From: Megasphaera_A sueciensis
GTDB lineage: Bacteria; Bacillota; Negativicutes; Veillonellales; Megasphaeraceae
Direction: 5' to 3'
DNA: 64,000 nt
NCBI RefSeq assembly: GCF_050219315.1
Contig: NZ_CP116939.1
Coordinates: forward strand, 2,418,001-2,482,000
A program made the translations under genes and the position numbers. How positions within the stretch are numbered: position 1 is the first letter of the stretch; the number at the start of each line of letters is the position of its first letter. The notes beneath the pieces were generated by a model that saw nothing but the letters and a program-made list of their open reading frames with translations, was not told the DNA's origin and did no database searches. This document shows positions 1 to 8,702 of the stretch, in pieces.

Positions 1-750
1 TTGGGTCCTTTATTGGGCGGCTGGCTTTCGGAACTTATCGGTATCCGCCATACTTTTTTTGTTATAGGTTTTTTCTGTTTTTTGGGATTTTTAGCACTCT
101 TTAAAATTCATGAAACATGTAAGCCGCATGTGCAGGCAGCCGCATTGACGTTAAAAGATACGTTTCATCGATTGCCGCAGCCGCAATTAATTTTCGGACT
201 TTTTATAACCACACTGGTTATGCAGTTTGCTACTATGTCGATCCAACCTATTATTACCGTGTATATCTCACAATTGGTCGCGTCTTCCGATCACTTGGCA
301 CTTATAGCCGGAGCTGTTTTTTCTTCTACCGGCTTTGCTAGTATGCTTACGGCGTCCCGCATTGGACGGTTGGCTGATCGGATAGGATCGCAGAAGGTAT
401 TGTTTTTTTCTCTTGTGTTAGCAGGTATTTCGTTCGTTCCGCAAGGATTAGTAACAAGTCCGGTGGAACTTGGCATATTGCGCTTTGCTTTGGGAATCGC
501 ATTGGCGGGTATGCTGCCGTCTGTCAATAATTTGATTCGGCAGTATACCCCGTCCCTATGTTTGGGGCGCATTTACGGATTTAATCAATCGGCGCAATTT
601 ATGGGAATGTTTGCCGGTGCTTTTTTTGGGGGGCATTTGGCGGCGGCAATAGGAATTCAAAATGTATTTTTTGTTACAGCGGGAGTATTGTTAATAAATG
701 CTGTTTGGTGTTGGAAAATGGTATATTCAGTGTCTGAAATGAAAACTTAA
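1..750 (+). CDS. MFS transporter, C-terminal part (cut by window start)
   Basis: Inner-membrane major facilitator superfamily carrier, probably a drug or metabolite exporter. The visible 249 residues open with the G-P-x-x-G-G motif typical of the fifth transmembrane helix of antiporter-type MFS proteins. Further hydrophobic helices follow, with a second-half loop of the R-x-G-x-x-A-D-R-x-G type between helices 8 and 9. About four or five N-terminal helices must lie upstream of the window, so the TTG at base 1 is an internal codon and not the start. It ends with TAA at 748-750. The substrate cannot be told from the sequence. Confidence 0.85.
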   Translation: MGPLLGGWLSELIGIRHTFFVIGFFCFLGFLALFKIHETCKPHVQAAALTLKDTFHRLPQPQLIFGLFITTLVMQFATMSIQPIITVYISQLVASSDHLALIAGAVFSSTGFASMLTASRIGRLADRIGSQKVLFFSLVLAGISFVPQGLVTSPVELGILRFALGIALAGMLPSVNNLIRQYTPSLCLGRIYGFNQSAQFMGMFAGAFFGGHLAAAIGIQNVFFVTAGVLLINAVWCWKMVYSVSEMKT

Positions 751-948
751 TTTAAATTGAAAAAAATAATTATAATTTTTAATATATTTTTATTGTATAT
801 TATTATTTTTATTATATAGAAGATAATGTGTAAAATAACGGCGTTAGTATCACATAGTTTAATGCGGTATGAAAGGTATAAAAATGAATAATAATGATAA
901 ATAGTAATGTGAATGAAATGTTTTTGTAATAATAATGTAATTAATTAC

Positions 949-977
949 TTGTAACTAATTTGATTATATTGTATAAT
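949..977 (+). promoter_or_regulatory. Sigma-A type promoter of the first M20 amidohydrolase
   Basis: TTGTAA (949-954), 17-nt spacer, TATAAT (972-977), in an AT-rich gap after the MFS gene and 45 nt before the next start codon. The spacing and -10 box are canonical. Confidence 0.5.
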
Positions 978-1022
978 GTGGAATAAACTTTAATATTTTA
1001 ATGAAAAGAAGGTAAGGTAATA

Positions 1023-2204
1023 ATGGAAGTAAAGGATTTAGTTCAAAAATATCAGGATTATGTTCGCAATTTACGGCGTTATTTTCATCAATATCCTGAA
1101 CTCAGTTACGAAGAAGTGGAAACAACGAAACGTATTGCTGACGAGCTCGATAAAATGGGGATTCCTTATGCTATTAACCCAGAAAAAAACACAGGACTTG
1201 TAGCCGTGATACAAGGAGGGCATGCGGGAAAAGCAGTAGCGCTGCGTGCCGATATAGACGGATTGAATGTAACAGAAATGAATGATGTTCCTTTTAAATC
1301 TAAAAATGAAGGGAAAATGCATGCATGTGGTCATGACAGTCACATTGCCATGCTTTTGGGTGCGGCACGCATGCTTTTGGATGTTAAAGATGATATATAT
1401 GGTAAAGTATATCTTGTTTTTCAACCGGCAGAAGAAATGGGCAGCGGTTCGCAGTATATGATTAATTTTGGAAATTGGTATAATGAAATTGGAGCTATTT
1501 TTGGCGGGCACATTTGGATTGATGTACCGGCCGGTAAGATTTCAGTAGAGGCCGGTGATCGTATGGCTGCAGGCGGACAATTTATTGTTAAGGTTCATGG
1601 TAGATCCGGGCATGGAGCACAGCCGCAGGAATCTATCGATGCAGTTGTTACGGCGTCGGCAATCGTTATGAATTTGCAGACATTGGTATCCCGCCATTAC
1701 AGTGCGCTTGATCCGGTCGTGTTGACTATAGGAACATTACATAGCGGGGATCGTTTTAATATTATTTCCGGTGAAGCCGTTATGGAAGGTACAACTCGTT
1801 ATTTCGGCACGGAGGTAGGAAAGGACCTTAAGGAATCCATGGAACGTATTATTATGGATACCGCCCACGCGTATGGAGCTACGGCGGAATTTAAGTATTG
1901 GATTATGGTACCTCCTACTGTGAATGATGAAGAATGTTCAGTTATTGCACAAGGTGCTGTTAAAAAAGTTCTGGGAAAAGATGCATTATTTCATATGCAA
2001 AAGACTATGGGCGGCGAAGATTTTTCTCGCTATCAGGAACATAAACCAGGCTGTTTTGCTTTTGTGGGATTTAATAATCCGCTTATTGGGGCAGTCAATT
2101 CCCATCACAGTAATAACTTTACCATAGATGATTCGATTTTATCCGGCGGTTCGGGTGTATATGCCCAGAGTGCCATTGATTGGCTGAAAATGCATTGCGA
2201 TTAA
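1023..2204 (+). CDS. M20 family N-acyl-amino-acid amidohydrolase (hippurate hydrolase-like)
   Basis: Cytoplasmic zinc hydrolase of 393 residues, the usual length of the HipO/AmhX group, predicted to remove the acyl group from N-acyl amino acids. Visible motifs: R-R-x-F-H-x-x-P-E-L-S at the N-terminus, the metal-binding C-G-H-D near residue 100, the P-A-E-E catalytic/metal motif near 137, and the dimerisation-domain G-R-S-G-H. A ribosome site (AGAAGGTAAGG) precedes the ATG. It is very similar along its whole length to the product at 47503-48693, so the two are paralogues. The downstream DUF3311/symporter pair is probably co-transcribed and may import its substrate. The exact substrate is not determinable. 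Confidence 0.85.
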   Translation: MEVKDLVQKYQDYVRNLRRYFHQYPELSYEEVETTKRIADELDKMGIPYAINPEKNTGLVAVIQGGHAGKAVALRADIDGLNVTEMNDVPFKSKNEGKMHACGHDSHIAMLLGAARMLLDVKDDIYGKVYLVFQPAEEMGSGSQYMINFGNWYNEIGAIFGGHIWIDVPAGKISVEAGDRMAAGGQFIVKVHGRSGHGAQPQESIDAVVTASAIVMNLQTLVSRHYSALDPVVLTIGTLHSGDRFNIISGEAVMEGTTRYFGTEVGKDLKESMERIIMDTAHAYGATAEFKYWIMVPPTVNDEECSVIAQGAVKKVLGKDALFHMQKTMGGEDFSRYQEHKPGCFAFVGFNNPLIGAVNSHHSNNFTIDDSILSGGSGVYAQSAIDWLKMHCD

Positions 2205-2294
2205 TCTGCAATGAGACACAATTTCTTGCGTTTAGTGGGATTTGTTTGATGTTTGTTATATAGGATACTATTTTATAAAGAAGGGGGTTTTGTT

Positions 2295-2540
2295 ATGGCA
2301 TTACGAATTTTTTTGACAGCAGTGCCGTTTATTTGGATTATTGGAGCATTGCCATGGGTTAATCGGGTACATCCCATGATTTTTGGCGTACCGTTTCTTG
2401 CTTTTTGGATCCAGCTGGGTGTCATTATATCTGTGTTTTGTATTCATACGCTTTATATGATAGACAAGAAGAAGCATGCAAAAGCTGATGCAGAAGCGGC
2501 CGAACATGCGTTAGACGGTCATAAATCAAGGGAAAATTAA
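2295..2540 (+). CDS. DUF3311-type small membrane protein, symporter partner
   Basis: 81-residue protein with two hydrophobic helices and a charged, Lys/Glu-rich tail. The first helix contains a W-x-x-G-x-x-P-W-V-N-R motif and the loop a P-F-L-A-F-W-x-Q motif, as in DUF3311. Members of this family are normally encoded just before a sodium:solute symporter, as here (18-nt gap). The ATG at 2295 is chosen because AAGAAGGGGG stands in front of it; an upstream in-frame start at 2253 has no ribosome site. It is probably an accessory subunit of the following transporter. That role is inferred from family context. Confidence 0.75.
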   Translation: MALRIFLTAVPFIWIIGALPWVNRVHPMIFGVPFLAFWIQLGVIISVFCIHTLYMIDKKKHAKADAEAAEHALDGHKSREN

Positions 2541-2558
2541 GAGAGGAGGTACTCATTC

Positions 2559-4019
2559 ATGGAGAATAGTAGTGCAATTATTATATTGTTTATTTTTATC
2601 GTTGGCATTTCTATACTGGGAGCTATCCCGGGTATGAAACATAAAATGAATTCTGAAAGCTGGGCTGTCGGTGATCGTAATTTTGGCCGTTGGCTGAATT
2701 GGTTTATTATGGCGGGTGAAGTGTATACAGCCTTTGCTTTTTTAGGTGCCAGCGGCTGGGCTTATGCGAAGGGAGGACCGTCCTTCTATATTTTGGGATA
2801 TGGTTCTTTGGCATATATGGTAGGCTATTACATTTTGCCGAAAATTTGTGTATATGGACACAGCCACTTGCTTGTTACACAAGGTGATTTGGTCGAATAC
2901 TTGTATAACAGTCGTCCTTTGGGTATTTTGGTATCTTGTATTGGTGTAGCGTTCTTATTGCCATATCTTCAGTTGCAGCTTACTGCGCTTGGTCTTATTG
3001 TGGAAGTGGCTTCGCTGGGCGGGATTTCTCGTATAACCGCTATGTTGATTGCATTTGTTATGGTTGCTGCATTTGTTTTTTTAAGCGGCTTAAAGGGAGT
3101 TGCTTCTACTGCTCTTATTAAGGATATAGCCATGATGCTTGCTATGCTTTTCTTTGGCATTTATCTGCCCTTCCATTATTTCGGCGGTGTAGGAGAAATG
3201 TTTGCCAAGATTGAAGCGATTAATCCGACGTATTTGATTTTTCCGGGAAGTACAAACGTGTTGGATGTAGGCTGGGCCATGTCTACGCTTTGTGTTATGG
3301 CGGCAGGATTTTATATGTGGCCTCATTTTACGACGAACACGTTCAGCGCTAAAGATCCGGATGTCCCGCGGCACAACGCTGTATGGCTTCCCGTATATCA
3401 TCTGTTGCTGATATGCCCTATGCTTGTTGGTTTTACTGCGTTGTTAGTATATATAAATAATCCATTGCCCGTAGCTGACATGGCTTTCTTATATTTGGTT
3501 AAAGATACCTTCCCTGTTTGGGTTCTTGGAATTGTAGGCGGCGCCGGTGCGCTTGCTTGTATGATTCCGGCGGCGGACTTGCTTTTATCTACCTCGCTTT
3601 TGATATCTCGTAATATTTATATTAAAGGGTTCCGCGGCGGAGATGAAAATGTATCCCCGGAACATATGAAACAAGCTGCTCGGTATTTTATTCTTGTTCT
3701 GACGGCAATTGCTTTATATTTGTCTATTTTCCATGCTAATCTTTTAGTTAATTTGCTTCTTACCGGTTATTCCGGAGTTACACAGTTTTTTCCGCTTATT
3801 GTATTTGGTATGTTCTGGCCTAAATCCAGTAAATTGGGAGCTATCTGCGGTCTTCTTGTCGGTGAATTCCTTGTATTTTACTTGATGTTGAACAAAATGG
3901 ACCCGTTCCCATTGATGGGTATTCATTTTAATGCTGGTTTTGTAGCTCTTGTTTGTAACTTTATTGTCTTTATTGCAGTCAGCCTTTTGACTAAAGAAGG
4001 AAAAACGAGGCTTCAATAA
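2559..4019 (+). CDS. Sodium:solute symporter (SSS family)
   Basis: 486-residue integral membrane protein with about 13 predicted helices, the normal size for SSS (PutP/PanF/SglT-like) sodium-coupled carriers. The N-terminal half shows the family pattern of a W-x-x-G-x-R-x-F-G-x-W stretch after helix 1 and the G-E-x-x-x-A-F-A-F-L-G region of helix 2. A GAGAGGAGG ribosome site precedes the ATG. Being paired with the DUF3311 protein and downstream of an N-acyl-amino-acid hydrolase, it may carry an organic acid or acyl-amino acid; the substrate is inference. Confidence 0.85.
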   Translation: MENSSAIIILFIFIVGISILGAIPGMKHKMNSESWAVGDRNFGRWLNWFIMAGEVYTAFAFLGASGWAYAKGGPSFYILGYGSLAYMVGYYILPKICVYGHSHLLVTQGDLVEYLYNSRPLGILVSCIGVAFLLPYLQLQLTALGLIVEVASLGGISRITAMLIAFVMVAAFVFLSGLKGVASTALIKDIAMMLAMLFFGIYLPFHYFGGVGEMFAKIEAINPTYLIFPGSTNVLDVGWAMSTLCVMAAGFYMWPHFTTNTFSAKDPDVPRHNAVWLPVYHLLLICPMLVGFTALLVYINNPLPVADMAFLYLVKDTFPVWVLGIVGGAGALACMIPAADLLLSTSLLISRNIYIKGFRGGDENVSPEHMKQAARYFILVLTAIALYLSIFHANLLVNLLLTGYSGVTQFFPLIVFGMFWPKSSKLGAICGLLVGEFLVFYLMLNKMDPFPLMGIHFNAGFVALVCNFIVFIAVSLLTKEGKTRLQ

Positions 4020-4034
4020 TTAAAATAAAAAAGA

Positions 4035-4080
4035 GGCTGTGAAAAAATGAGAAATCATTTTTTCACAGCCCTTTTTTTAT
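4035..4080. terminator. Bidirectional intrinsic terminator
   Basis: Perfect 16-bp inverted repeat (4035-4050 with 4055-4070) and GAAA loop, flanked by T-runs on the 3' side for both strands. It separates the convergent symporter and peptidase genes. Confidence 0.9.
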
Positions 4081-4091
4081 ATAAAAATTTA

Positions 4092-5216
4092 TTACATATG
4101 AAACAATAAAAATGCTGCCAACTGATTCATTCCCGCTTCTAACGTATCCAAATCAATAGATTCATAAATAGAGTGGGCGCGGCTTCCTTCGCATATACCA
4201 AAAGAAATAGCCGGAATTCCCATACTTAAGGGAATATTAGCATCTGTACTGGCAGCATGAAATTTCATCGGTTGATGGTTGTTTTCACGAATAGCGGCAA
4301 TACGATCATAGATTTCTGATTGTGTGATGCCTTGACTGCAAGGCCGTTCCCCGATAAGTGTTTGTTTGATTTGTATTTTTTCCGTATCCGCTTTTTGTAA
4401 AATAGTTGTCAGATGTTTATCAATACGTTCTAATTCATCTTTTGATTCAGAACGCAGATCAACGGTAAACTCTACTTGTTCCGCAATGGAATTTACCGTT
4501 GAACCACCACAGATAGTGCCTACATTATATGTAGTTTTCGGTACTGTCGGTACTTGTTGCATATACAACTGGCAGATAATGGAAGAGGCTGCGGCGATAG
4601 CATTGCTGTTGCCAAATTTTTCCCAGCTGTGGCCGCCTTCTGCCGTAATGGAAATGGTATAGCGCCGAGAACCTACGGCAAGATTGACAAATTGGTTACA
4701 GCTGCCATCAACAGCGATCATTTCGCTGAGATGTTCTTTCCATGTATGGACAAGATAGCGGCTGCCCTTCAAATTTCCCAGTCCTTCTTCGCCAACATTA
4801 AAGGCGAAAAGAATACCTGTAGGTAAATTGATTTTTAATGTATGAAGCATACGGATGAGAAATAACAATCCGGCTACACTGGAGCTGTTATCACCGCAAG
4901 AAGGAGCATAAAGTGTATGTCCATCAATTTTTGGTTCAATTGTGGTGACATTGTTGAAAACAGTGTCTATATGAGCATTATACAACGGAAATGTATCAGA
5001 TTTTTCTAAATGATAGGGATATATTACATTGCCAGCTTCATCTATGTAAGCGCCTTCTGCTTCCCAGCTATTCAATTTTTCCAGAATCCACTCTGCCTTT
5101 TTTTGTTCTGAACCGGTCGGAGATGGAATGGTACTTATATCAATGATTAATTGTACTAAATCTTTCTTATGGTCGGTAATAAATTTTTGTACGGCAAGCT
5201 CTAATGGTTTGTTCAT
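4092..5216 (-). CDS. M20 family metallopeptidase/deacylase
   Basis: 374-residue cytoplasmic zinc hydrolase. Metal-ligand motifs of the family are visible: N-A-H-I-D-T-V (His-Asp), C-G-D-N-S (bridging Asp), G-E-E-G (catalytic Glu pair) and a later D-G-S; the dimerisation domain begins after G-G-H-S. Near the C-terminus A-S-T-D-A-N-I-P and H-S-I-Y-E-S supply the last metal ligand. The closest family types are ArgE/DapE or peptidase T-like aminopeptidases; the substrate is open. The start at 5216 follows a GAGGGGG site; the in-frame start five codons upstream lies inside that site. It is transcribed alone, convergent with the symporter. Confidence 0.8.
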   Translation of the reverse strand: MNKPLELAVQKFITDHKKDLVQLIIDISTIPSPTGSEQKKAEWILEKLNSWEAEGAYIDEAGNVIYPYHLEKSDTFPLYNAHIDTVFNNVTTIEPKIDGHTLYAPSCGDNSSSVAGLLFLIRMLHTLKINLPTGILFAFNVGEEGLGNLKGSRYLVHTWKEHLSEMIAVDGSCNQFVNLAVGSRRYTISITAEGGHSWEKFGNSNAIAAASSIICQLYMQQVPTVPKTTYNVGTICGGSTVNSIAEQVEFTVDLRSESKDELERIDKHLTTILQKADTEKIQIKQTLIGERPCSQGITQSEIYDRIAAIRENNHQPMKFHAASTDANIPLSMGIPAISFGICEGSRAHSIYESIDLDTLEAGMNQLAAFLLFHM

Positions 5217-5518
5217 GGTAATCCCCCTCATTATTTTGTCCTTTTTAATGAACCTAAGGATATTATAATGTCTTTATAATAAAAAGCAATAACTATCTGT
5301 GTGATGTAATAAAAAGTTTGGCTTTATATTTTTTAAACTGAGAAAAAGAAGAAGCAAAGTATTGTATTAAAAACTATTAATATAACAGATAACGTATAAA
5401 GGAAAAGCAATAAAGACGGTTTTCTGGCGAGAACGCATTAGTTTTGTATAAGGGTTGTAACAAAGTTGTAATATTATTTGTTTATACTTAATGTAATAAC
5501 AGAAAGGAGTGGAATACA

Positions 5519-6373
5519 ATGCATATAGAAAAAAATTTAAAACAAAAAATAATGGCAGGCATGTTAGCAAGTGCTGCCGTAGCTATTGTTATGGCTTTGC
5601 CGTATATATCCGTTTCAGCCAATAACTCTGTTGCGGCACCTATGGCAGATACTGATCGAGTCAGTCAAGGACAATATAGAATGGGATTTGATCATTGCGA
5701 TTCTCTTCATGAACGAATTGCGACAATGGTGACCGAAGAAAAAATTACACAGGATCAGGCAGATAAATTAGAAAATATCATACAAGAACATACCAATCAA
5801 CTGATAAAAAAACGTGACGTATGGATACAACACCTTCCTGATGAAACGGGAATTTCAGAACAAACAATAAAAGAGATTTTTTCCAGACCTGACTATTACA
5901 GCGTATCTCAGCAAATACAAGATCGTATGACGGGATTAGTTCAGGAAGGGCAAATCACACAGGCGGAAGCGGATTCTATGCAGCACTTCTTTATGAATCA
6001 TAGATCAGGATGGAACCGACAGAACGGAGAACATCCGGATTTGCGGAATATGCTGCAGCAAACGGCTGAAGAAACGGGAATTTCTGCAGAACGTTTGAAA
6101 GAGATTTATTTTATGATGATGCCGCAATATGCCAACCATAAAATTATGATGGAGCAGATGGTTAGAGATGGAAAAATGACACAAACTGAAGCAGATTCTA
6201 TCCAAAATTATTTTAAAACCCACCAGGATGACTTTCGGCAGAGGAAACGGAATGACATAAAACAGATGGCGGCAGATATGTCTCAAAGTACGGGAATATC
6301 GCCTGATTGTTTAAAAACTATCATGGAAGCCATGCGTCCGCAAATGCCCTGTAAGACAGTTTCACAGAATTAA
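5519..6373 (+). CDS. Secreted three-repeat helical protein (DUF2680-like units)
   Basis: 284 residues with a Sec-type signal peptide (basic N-terminus, hydrophobic core about residues 11-32, A-x-A-like cut near 34). The mature part consists of three degenerate repeats starting near residues 64, 131 and 205. Each begins with a segment of the type M-V-x-x-G-x-I-T-Q-x-E-A-D-S, followed by His-containing helical sequence, and ends with an E-T-G-I-S-x-x-x-L-K-E-I unit. The first unit resembles the DUF2680/YckD family of exported proteins of unknown function. It is also rich in Met, His and Gln. AGAAAGGAG precedes the start, and its own terminator follows. An envelope or extracytoplasmic role is likely; no enzymatic motif is visible. 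Confidence 0.7.
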   Translation: MHIEKNLKQKIMAGMLASAAVAIVMALPYISVSANNSVAAPMADTDRVSQGQYRMGFDHCDSLHERIATMVTEEKITQDQADKLENIIQEHTNQLIKKRDVWIQHLPDETGISEQTIKEIFSRPDYYSVSQQIQDRMTGLVQEGQITQAEADSMQHFFMNHRSGWNRQNGEHPDLRNMLQQTAEETGISAERLKEIYFMMMPQYANHKIMMEQMVRDGKMTQTEADSIQNYFKTHQDDFRQRKRNDIKQMAADMSQSTGISPDCLKTIMEAMRPQMPCKTVSQN

Positions 6374-6405
6374 TACTACTATTGGAAAAACCATACTGAA
6401 ATATA

Positions 6406-6441
6406 AAAACCGATCTGCATAAAAGGCAGATCGGTTTTTTT
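6406..6441 (+). terminator. Intrinsic terminator after the secreted repeat protein
   Basis: 13-bp stem (AAAACCGATCTGC with its complement), short loop, then a T-run. Confidence 0.9.
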
Positions 6442-6937
6442 GTGCTGTCCTTTGGGAAAATTAGTCGTTGCTGTCTAGGTAACATATAATGTGTATTTGG
6501 AAATACCGAAATATTTAGAAATTTTATTGCCTGTCTTGGTGATAAGTAAAGTGCCCCGGGTATTTAAAAAATTTAATTACTTTAATCTTGTTGTTTTCAG
6601 TCATAAAGGGCATTGGTTTTCCGGATTTTTGGACTGATCCTTTAAGTAAGTCATTTACGTAAAAGTGGTATATGGGGCAGACCTTTTTCGGAACAGGGGA
6701 CAGAAGTAAGTGGATGTAACGCAAGTATAAAGAAAAATTACGAGTATTCCTTACGATAATTAATACTGAAAGTGCATTATTGTAATATTTATATTACTAA
6801 AAATGCATAATTGAATATTTTTGAATGTATCATATTTATTTTTAAAAAACGTATGATACAATGAAGAAAATGTCGGATAGTCTACTAAGAGGACAGCGAG
6901 TTATAAAAAAATACAACTCGATTGGTGGGGATTATAT
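6442..6937. other. Intergenic stretch before the Moco operon
   Basis: About 500 nt without a convincing gene. The only open frame (6524-6724, - strand) has no ribosome site and no recognisable domain. The last 110 nt hold an inverted repeat (annotated separately) and a small hairpin (CGAGTT 6897-6902 with AACTCG 6915-6920) just ahead of the ribosome site of the first Moco gene, so the leader could be structured. Confidence 0.5.
6826..6860. promoter_or_regulatory. Inverted repeat, candidate ModE-type operator
   Basis: Perfect 9-bp inverted repeat TGTATCATA (6826-6834) and TATGATACA (6852-6860) with a 17-nt AT-rich centre, 78 nt before the Moco operon. The first gene of that operon carries a ModE-like winged helix, so self-control is plausible. 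The sequence is palindromic like ModE boxes, but it is not the enterobacterial consensus. Confidence 0.35.
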
Positions 6938-7861
6938 ATGAGAACAGGTGCGGTCATTGTAGCAGCGGGGATGTCATCGCGAATGGGAGATTTTAAACCC
7001 TTGATGAGTATGGGAGAAATGTCTATTATTGGCAGAGTGATTGTAAATTTTCAACAAGCCGAAGTTTTTCCTATCGTTGTTGTAACTGGTTTTTATGCTG
7101 AATTATTGGAAAAGCATATAACTAAAATGGGCGCTATTTGTGTGCGTAATCCAAATTATGAGCATACCGAAATGTTTGACTCTGTTTTACTAGGCCTTTC
7201 CTTTATCCGGAACTTGTGTGACCGTGTTTTTTTTACACCGGCTGATATTCCTTTATTTACATACGATACGGTACGACAATTGCTTGATACGGTATCGGAT
7301 GTGGTCAAACCTGTATATTTTGATCGGGATGGGCATCCTGTTCTGTTATCCGGTGCACTTGTCGACAAAATTATAAAATACAAGGGAAACGGTGGGTTAA
7401 AAACGGCGATAGATCTTTATGCCGAAGATATTAATCTTATTGCCGTGGAGGATGAAGGAATTTTGCTTGATGCAGATACCAAGGAAGAATATCAGGATTT
7501 GCTGGAACGTAATAATAAACTTCTTTTTAGGCCGGCAGTGGATGTATCTCTTATGCGTGAAGGCCGTCTTTTTGATAAAAATGCAGCATTGCTGCTTCAC
7601 ATGGTTGCATATTCAGGAACTGTCAAAGTGGCTAGTGAAAAAATCGGCATTTCTTATAGCAAAGCATGGAAGATGTTGGCAGCATTGGAAGAACGGCTCG
7701 GATTTCCTCTTTTAAAACGGCAGCATGGAGGAGAAGCCGGCGGAATGAGCATTCTTACAGAAGATGGCAGAAAACTTTTATTTTGTTATGAACAATATGC
7801 AAAGGCAGTTAAAAAATATGCGGAAGATATATTTGACGATTATTTTGATTGGGAGCCCTGA
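6938..7861 (+). CDS. MobA-like NTP transferase fused to ModE-like DNA-binding domain
   Basis: 307 residues in two parts. Residues 1 to about 190 form a MobA/MocA-type nucleotidyltransferase with the N-terminal A-A-G-M-S-S-R-M-G nucleotide loop, a K-P-L segment, and the T-P-A-D-I-P metal-binding motif. This type attaches CMP or GMP to molybdopterin. Residues about 205-300 are a LysR/ModE-like winged helix (A-S-E-K-I-G-I-S-Y-S-K-A-W-K followed by R-x-G-G-x-x-G-G-M) as in the ModE N-terminal domain, but without the molybdate-binding TOBE domain. So one protein may both make cofactor and sense or regulate. It is the first gene of a tightly packed operon, with GGTGGGG before the ATG. Confidence 0.8.
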   Translation: MRTGAVIVAAGMSSRMGDFKPLMSMGEMSIIGRVIVNFQQAEVFPIVVVTGFYAELLEKHITKMGAICVRNPNYEHTEMFDSVLLGLSFIRNLCDRVFFTPADIPLFTYDTVRQLLDTVSDVVKPVYFDRDGHPVLLSGALVDKIIKYKGNGGLKTAIDLYAEDINLIAVEDEGILLDADTKEEYQDLLERNNKLLFRPAVDVSLMREGRLFDKNAALLLHMVAYSGTVKVASEKIGISYSKAWKMLAALEERLGFPLLKRQHGGEAGGMSILTEDGRKLLFCYEQYAKAVKKYAEDIFDDYFDWEP

Positions 7862-7863
7862 AT

Positions 7864-8700
7864 ATGAAGACTATCGTGATACTGGGAGCGGGACAAATAG
7901 GAAAGACGACGGCAGCACTAATTAACCATACGCTGTTTAGGATACTGGCATTTGGAGATAATGCGGTATCGGGACATATATATAATATTCCTATCTTTTC
8001 AGTGGAAAAAGCACTGCAGCTTCGTTCTGATATTGTTGTTATTGCAGTGCGTGATACAGTACGGACAAAGGAGTTAAAACAGCAGATACAAAATCTCGGA
8101 TTTATCGGGCAAATAGTTTCTTTATCCGATTTTATAGATGTCATGGATATGCGCAGCGCGGTACTTTTTCGTGCAGCAGACCGGATTTGTAATGTGGAAG
8201 GTTCCATTGCTGAATTAGGCGTTTATAAAGGAGAGTTTGCGGTTACGTTAAATGAACTTTTTCCAGATAGAAAACTATATTTATTTGATACGTTTTCCGG
8301 GTTTGACAGCCGCGATATTAGAACAGAAGCAGAATGCGGCTTTTCGCAAGCCGATATGCATGATTTTTTTGATACAAATGCGGCAGAGGTATGGGAACGG
8401 CTTCCTCATAAAGATAACGTAATTATTTTTCAGGGATATTTTCCGTTAACGTGTAAAGACATACAGGACGTATTTGCACTGGTCAGTCTTGATGCAGATT
8501 TATATGAACCGACATTGGCAGCTCTTGAGTGGTTTTTGCCGCGTCTGGCGGCAGGTGGAATTTTGATTATTCATGATTGGGATTCAAATCGCTTTAAAGG
8601 AATACGAAAAGCAGTTGCTGATTATGAGAAAAATCATGGTCGTTTAGCACTTGTTCCATTAGGTGATTTCCATGGTACTGCTATTGTAGTAAAGGAGTAA
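7864..8700 (+). CDS. TylF/MycF-type SAM-dependent methyltransferase with N-terminal Rossmann domain
   Basis: 278 residues. The N-terminus (1-90) is a nucleotide-binding fold, I-V-I-L-G-A-G-Q-I-G-K, resembling the PglD-like/nucleotide-sugar N-terminal domain. The rest matches TylF macrocin O-methyltransferases: I-A-E-L-G-V-Y-K-G-E-F-A as SAM loop, L-F-D-T-F-S-G-F-D, S-L-D-A-D-L-Y-E-P-T, and G-G-I-L-I-I-H-D-W near the end (metal ligands). It starts 2 nt after the preceding stop, so it is clearly part of the Moco operon. No methyl transfer is part of standard Moco synthesis; its target is unknown and may be a modified cofactor. Confidence 0.75.
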   Translation: MKTIVILGAGQIGKTTAALINHTLFRILAFGDNAVSGHIYNIPIFSVEKALQLRSDIVVIAVRDTVRTKELKQQIQNLGFIGQIVSLSDFIDVMDMRSAVLFRAADRICNVEGSIAELGVYKGEFAVTLNELFPDRKLYLFDTFSGFDSRDIRTEAECGFSQADMHDFFDTNAAEVWERLPHKDNVIIFQGYFPLTCKDIQDVFALVSLDADLYEPTLAALEWFLPRLAAGGILIIHDWDSNRFKGIRKAVADYEKNHGRLALVPLGDFHGTAIVVKE

Positions 8701-8702
8701 TT

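Noticed and set aside
6524..6724. 66-codon open frame on the - strand before the Moco operon, loosely like the zinc-finger start of a transposase
   Set aside because: No ribosome site, no convincing motif and no neighbouring IS sequence; left as intergenic.
6866..6925. Known Moco riboswitch before the Moco operon
   Set aside because: A small hairpin exists, but I cannot see the conserved Moco RNA core; kept only as a possible structured leader.
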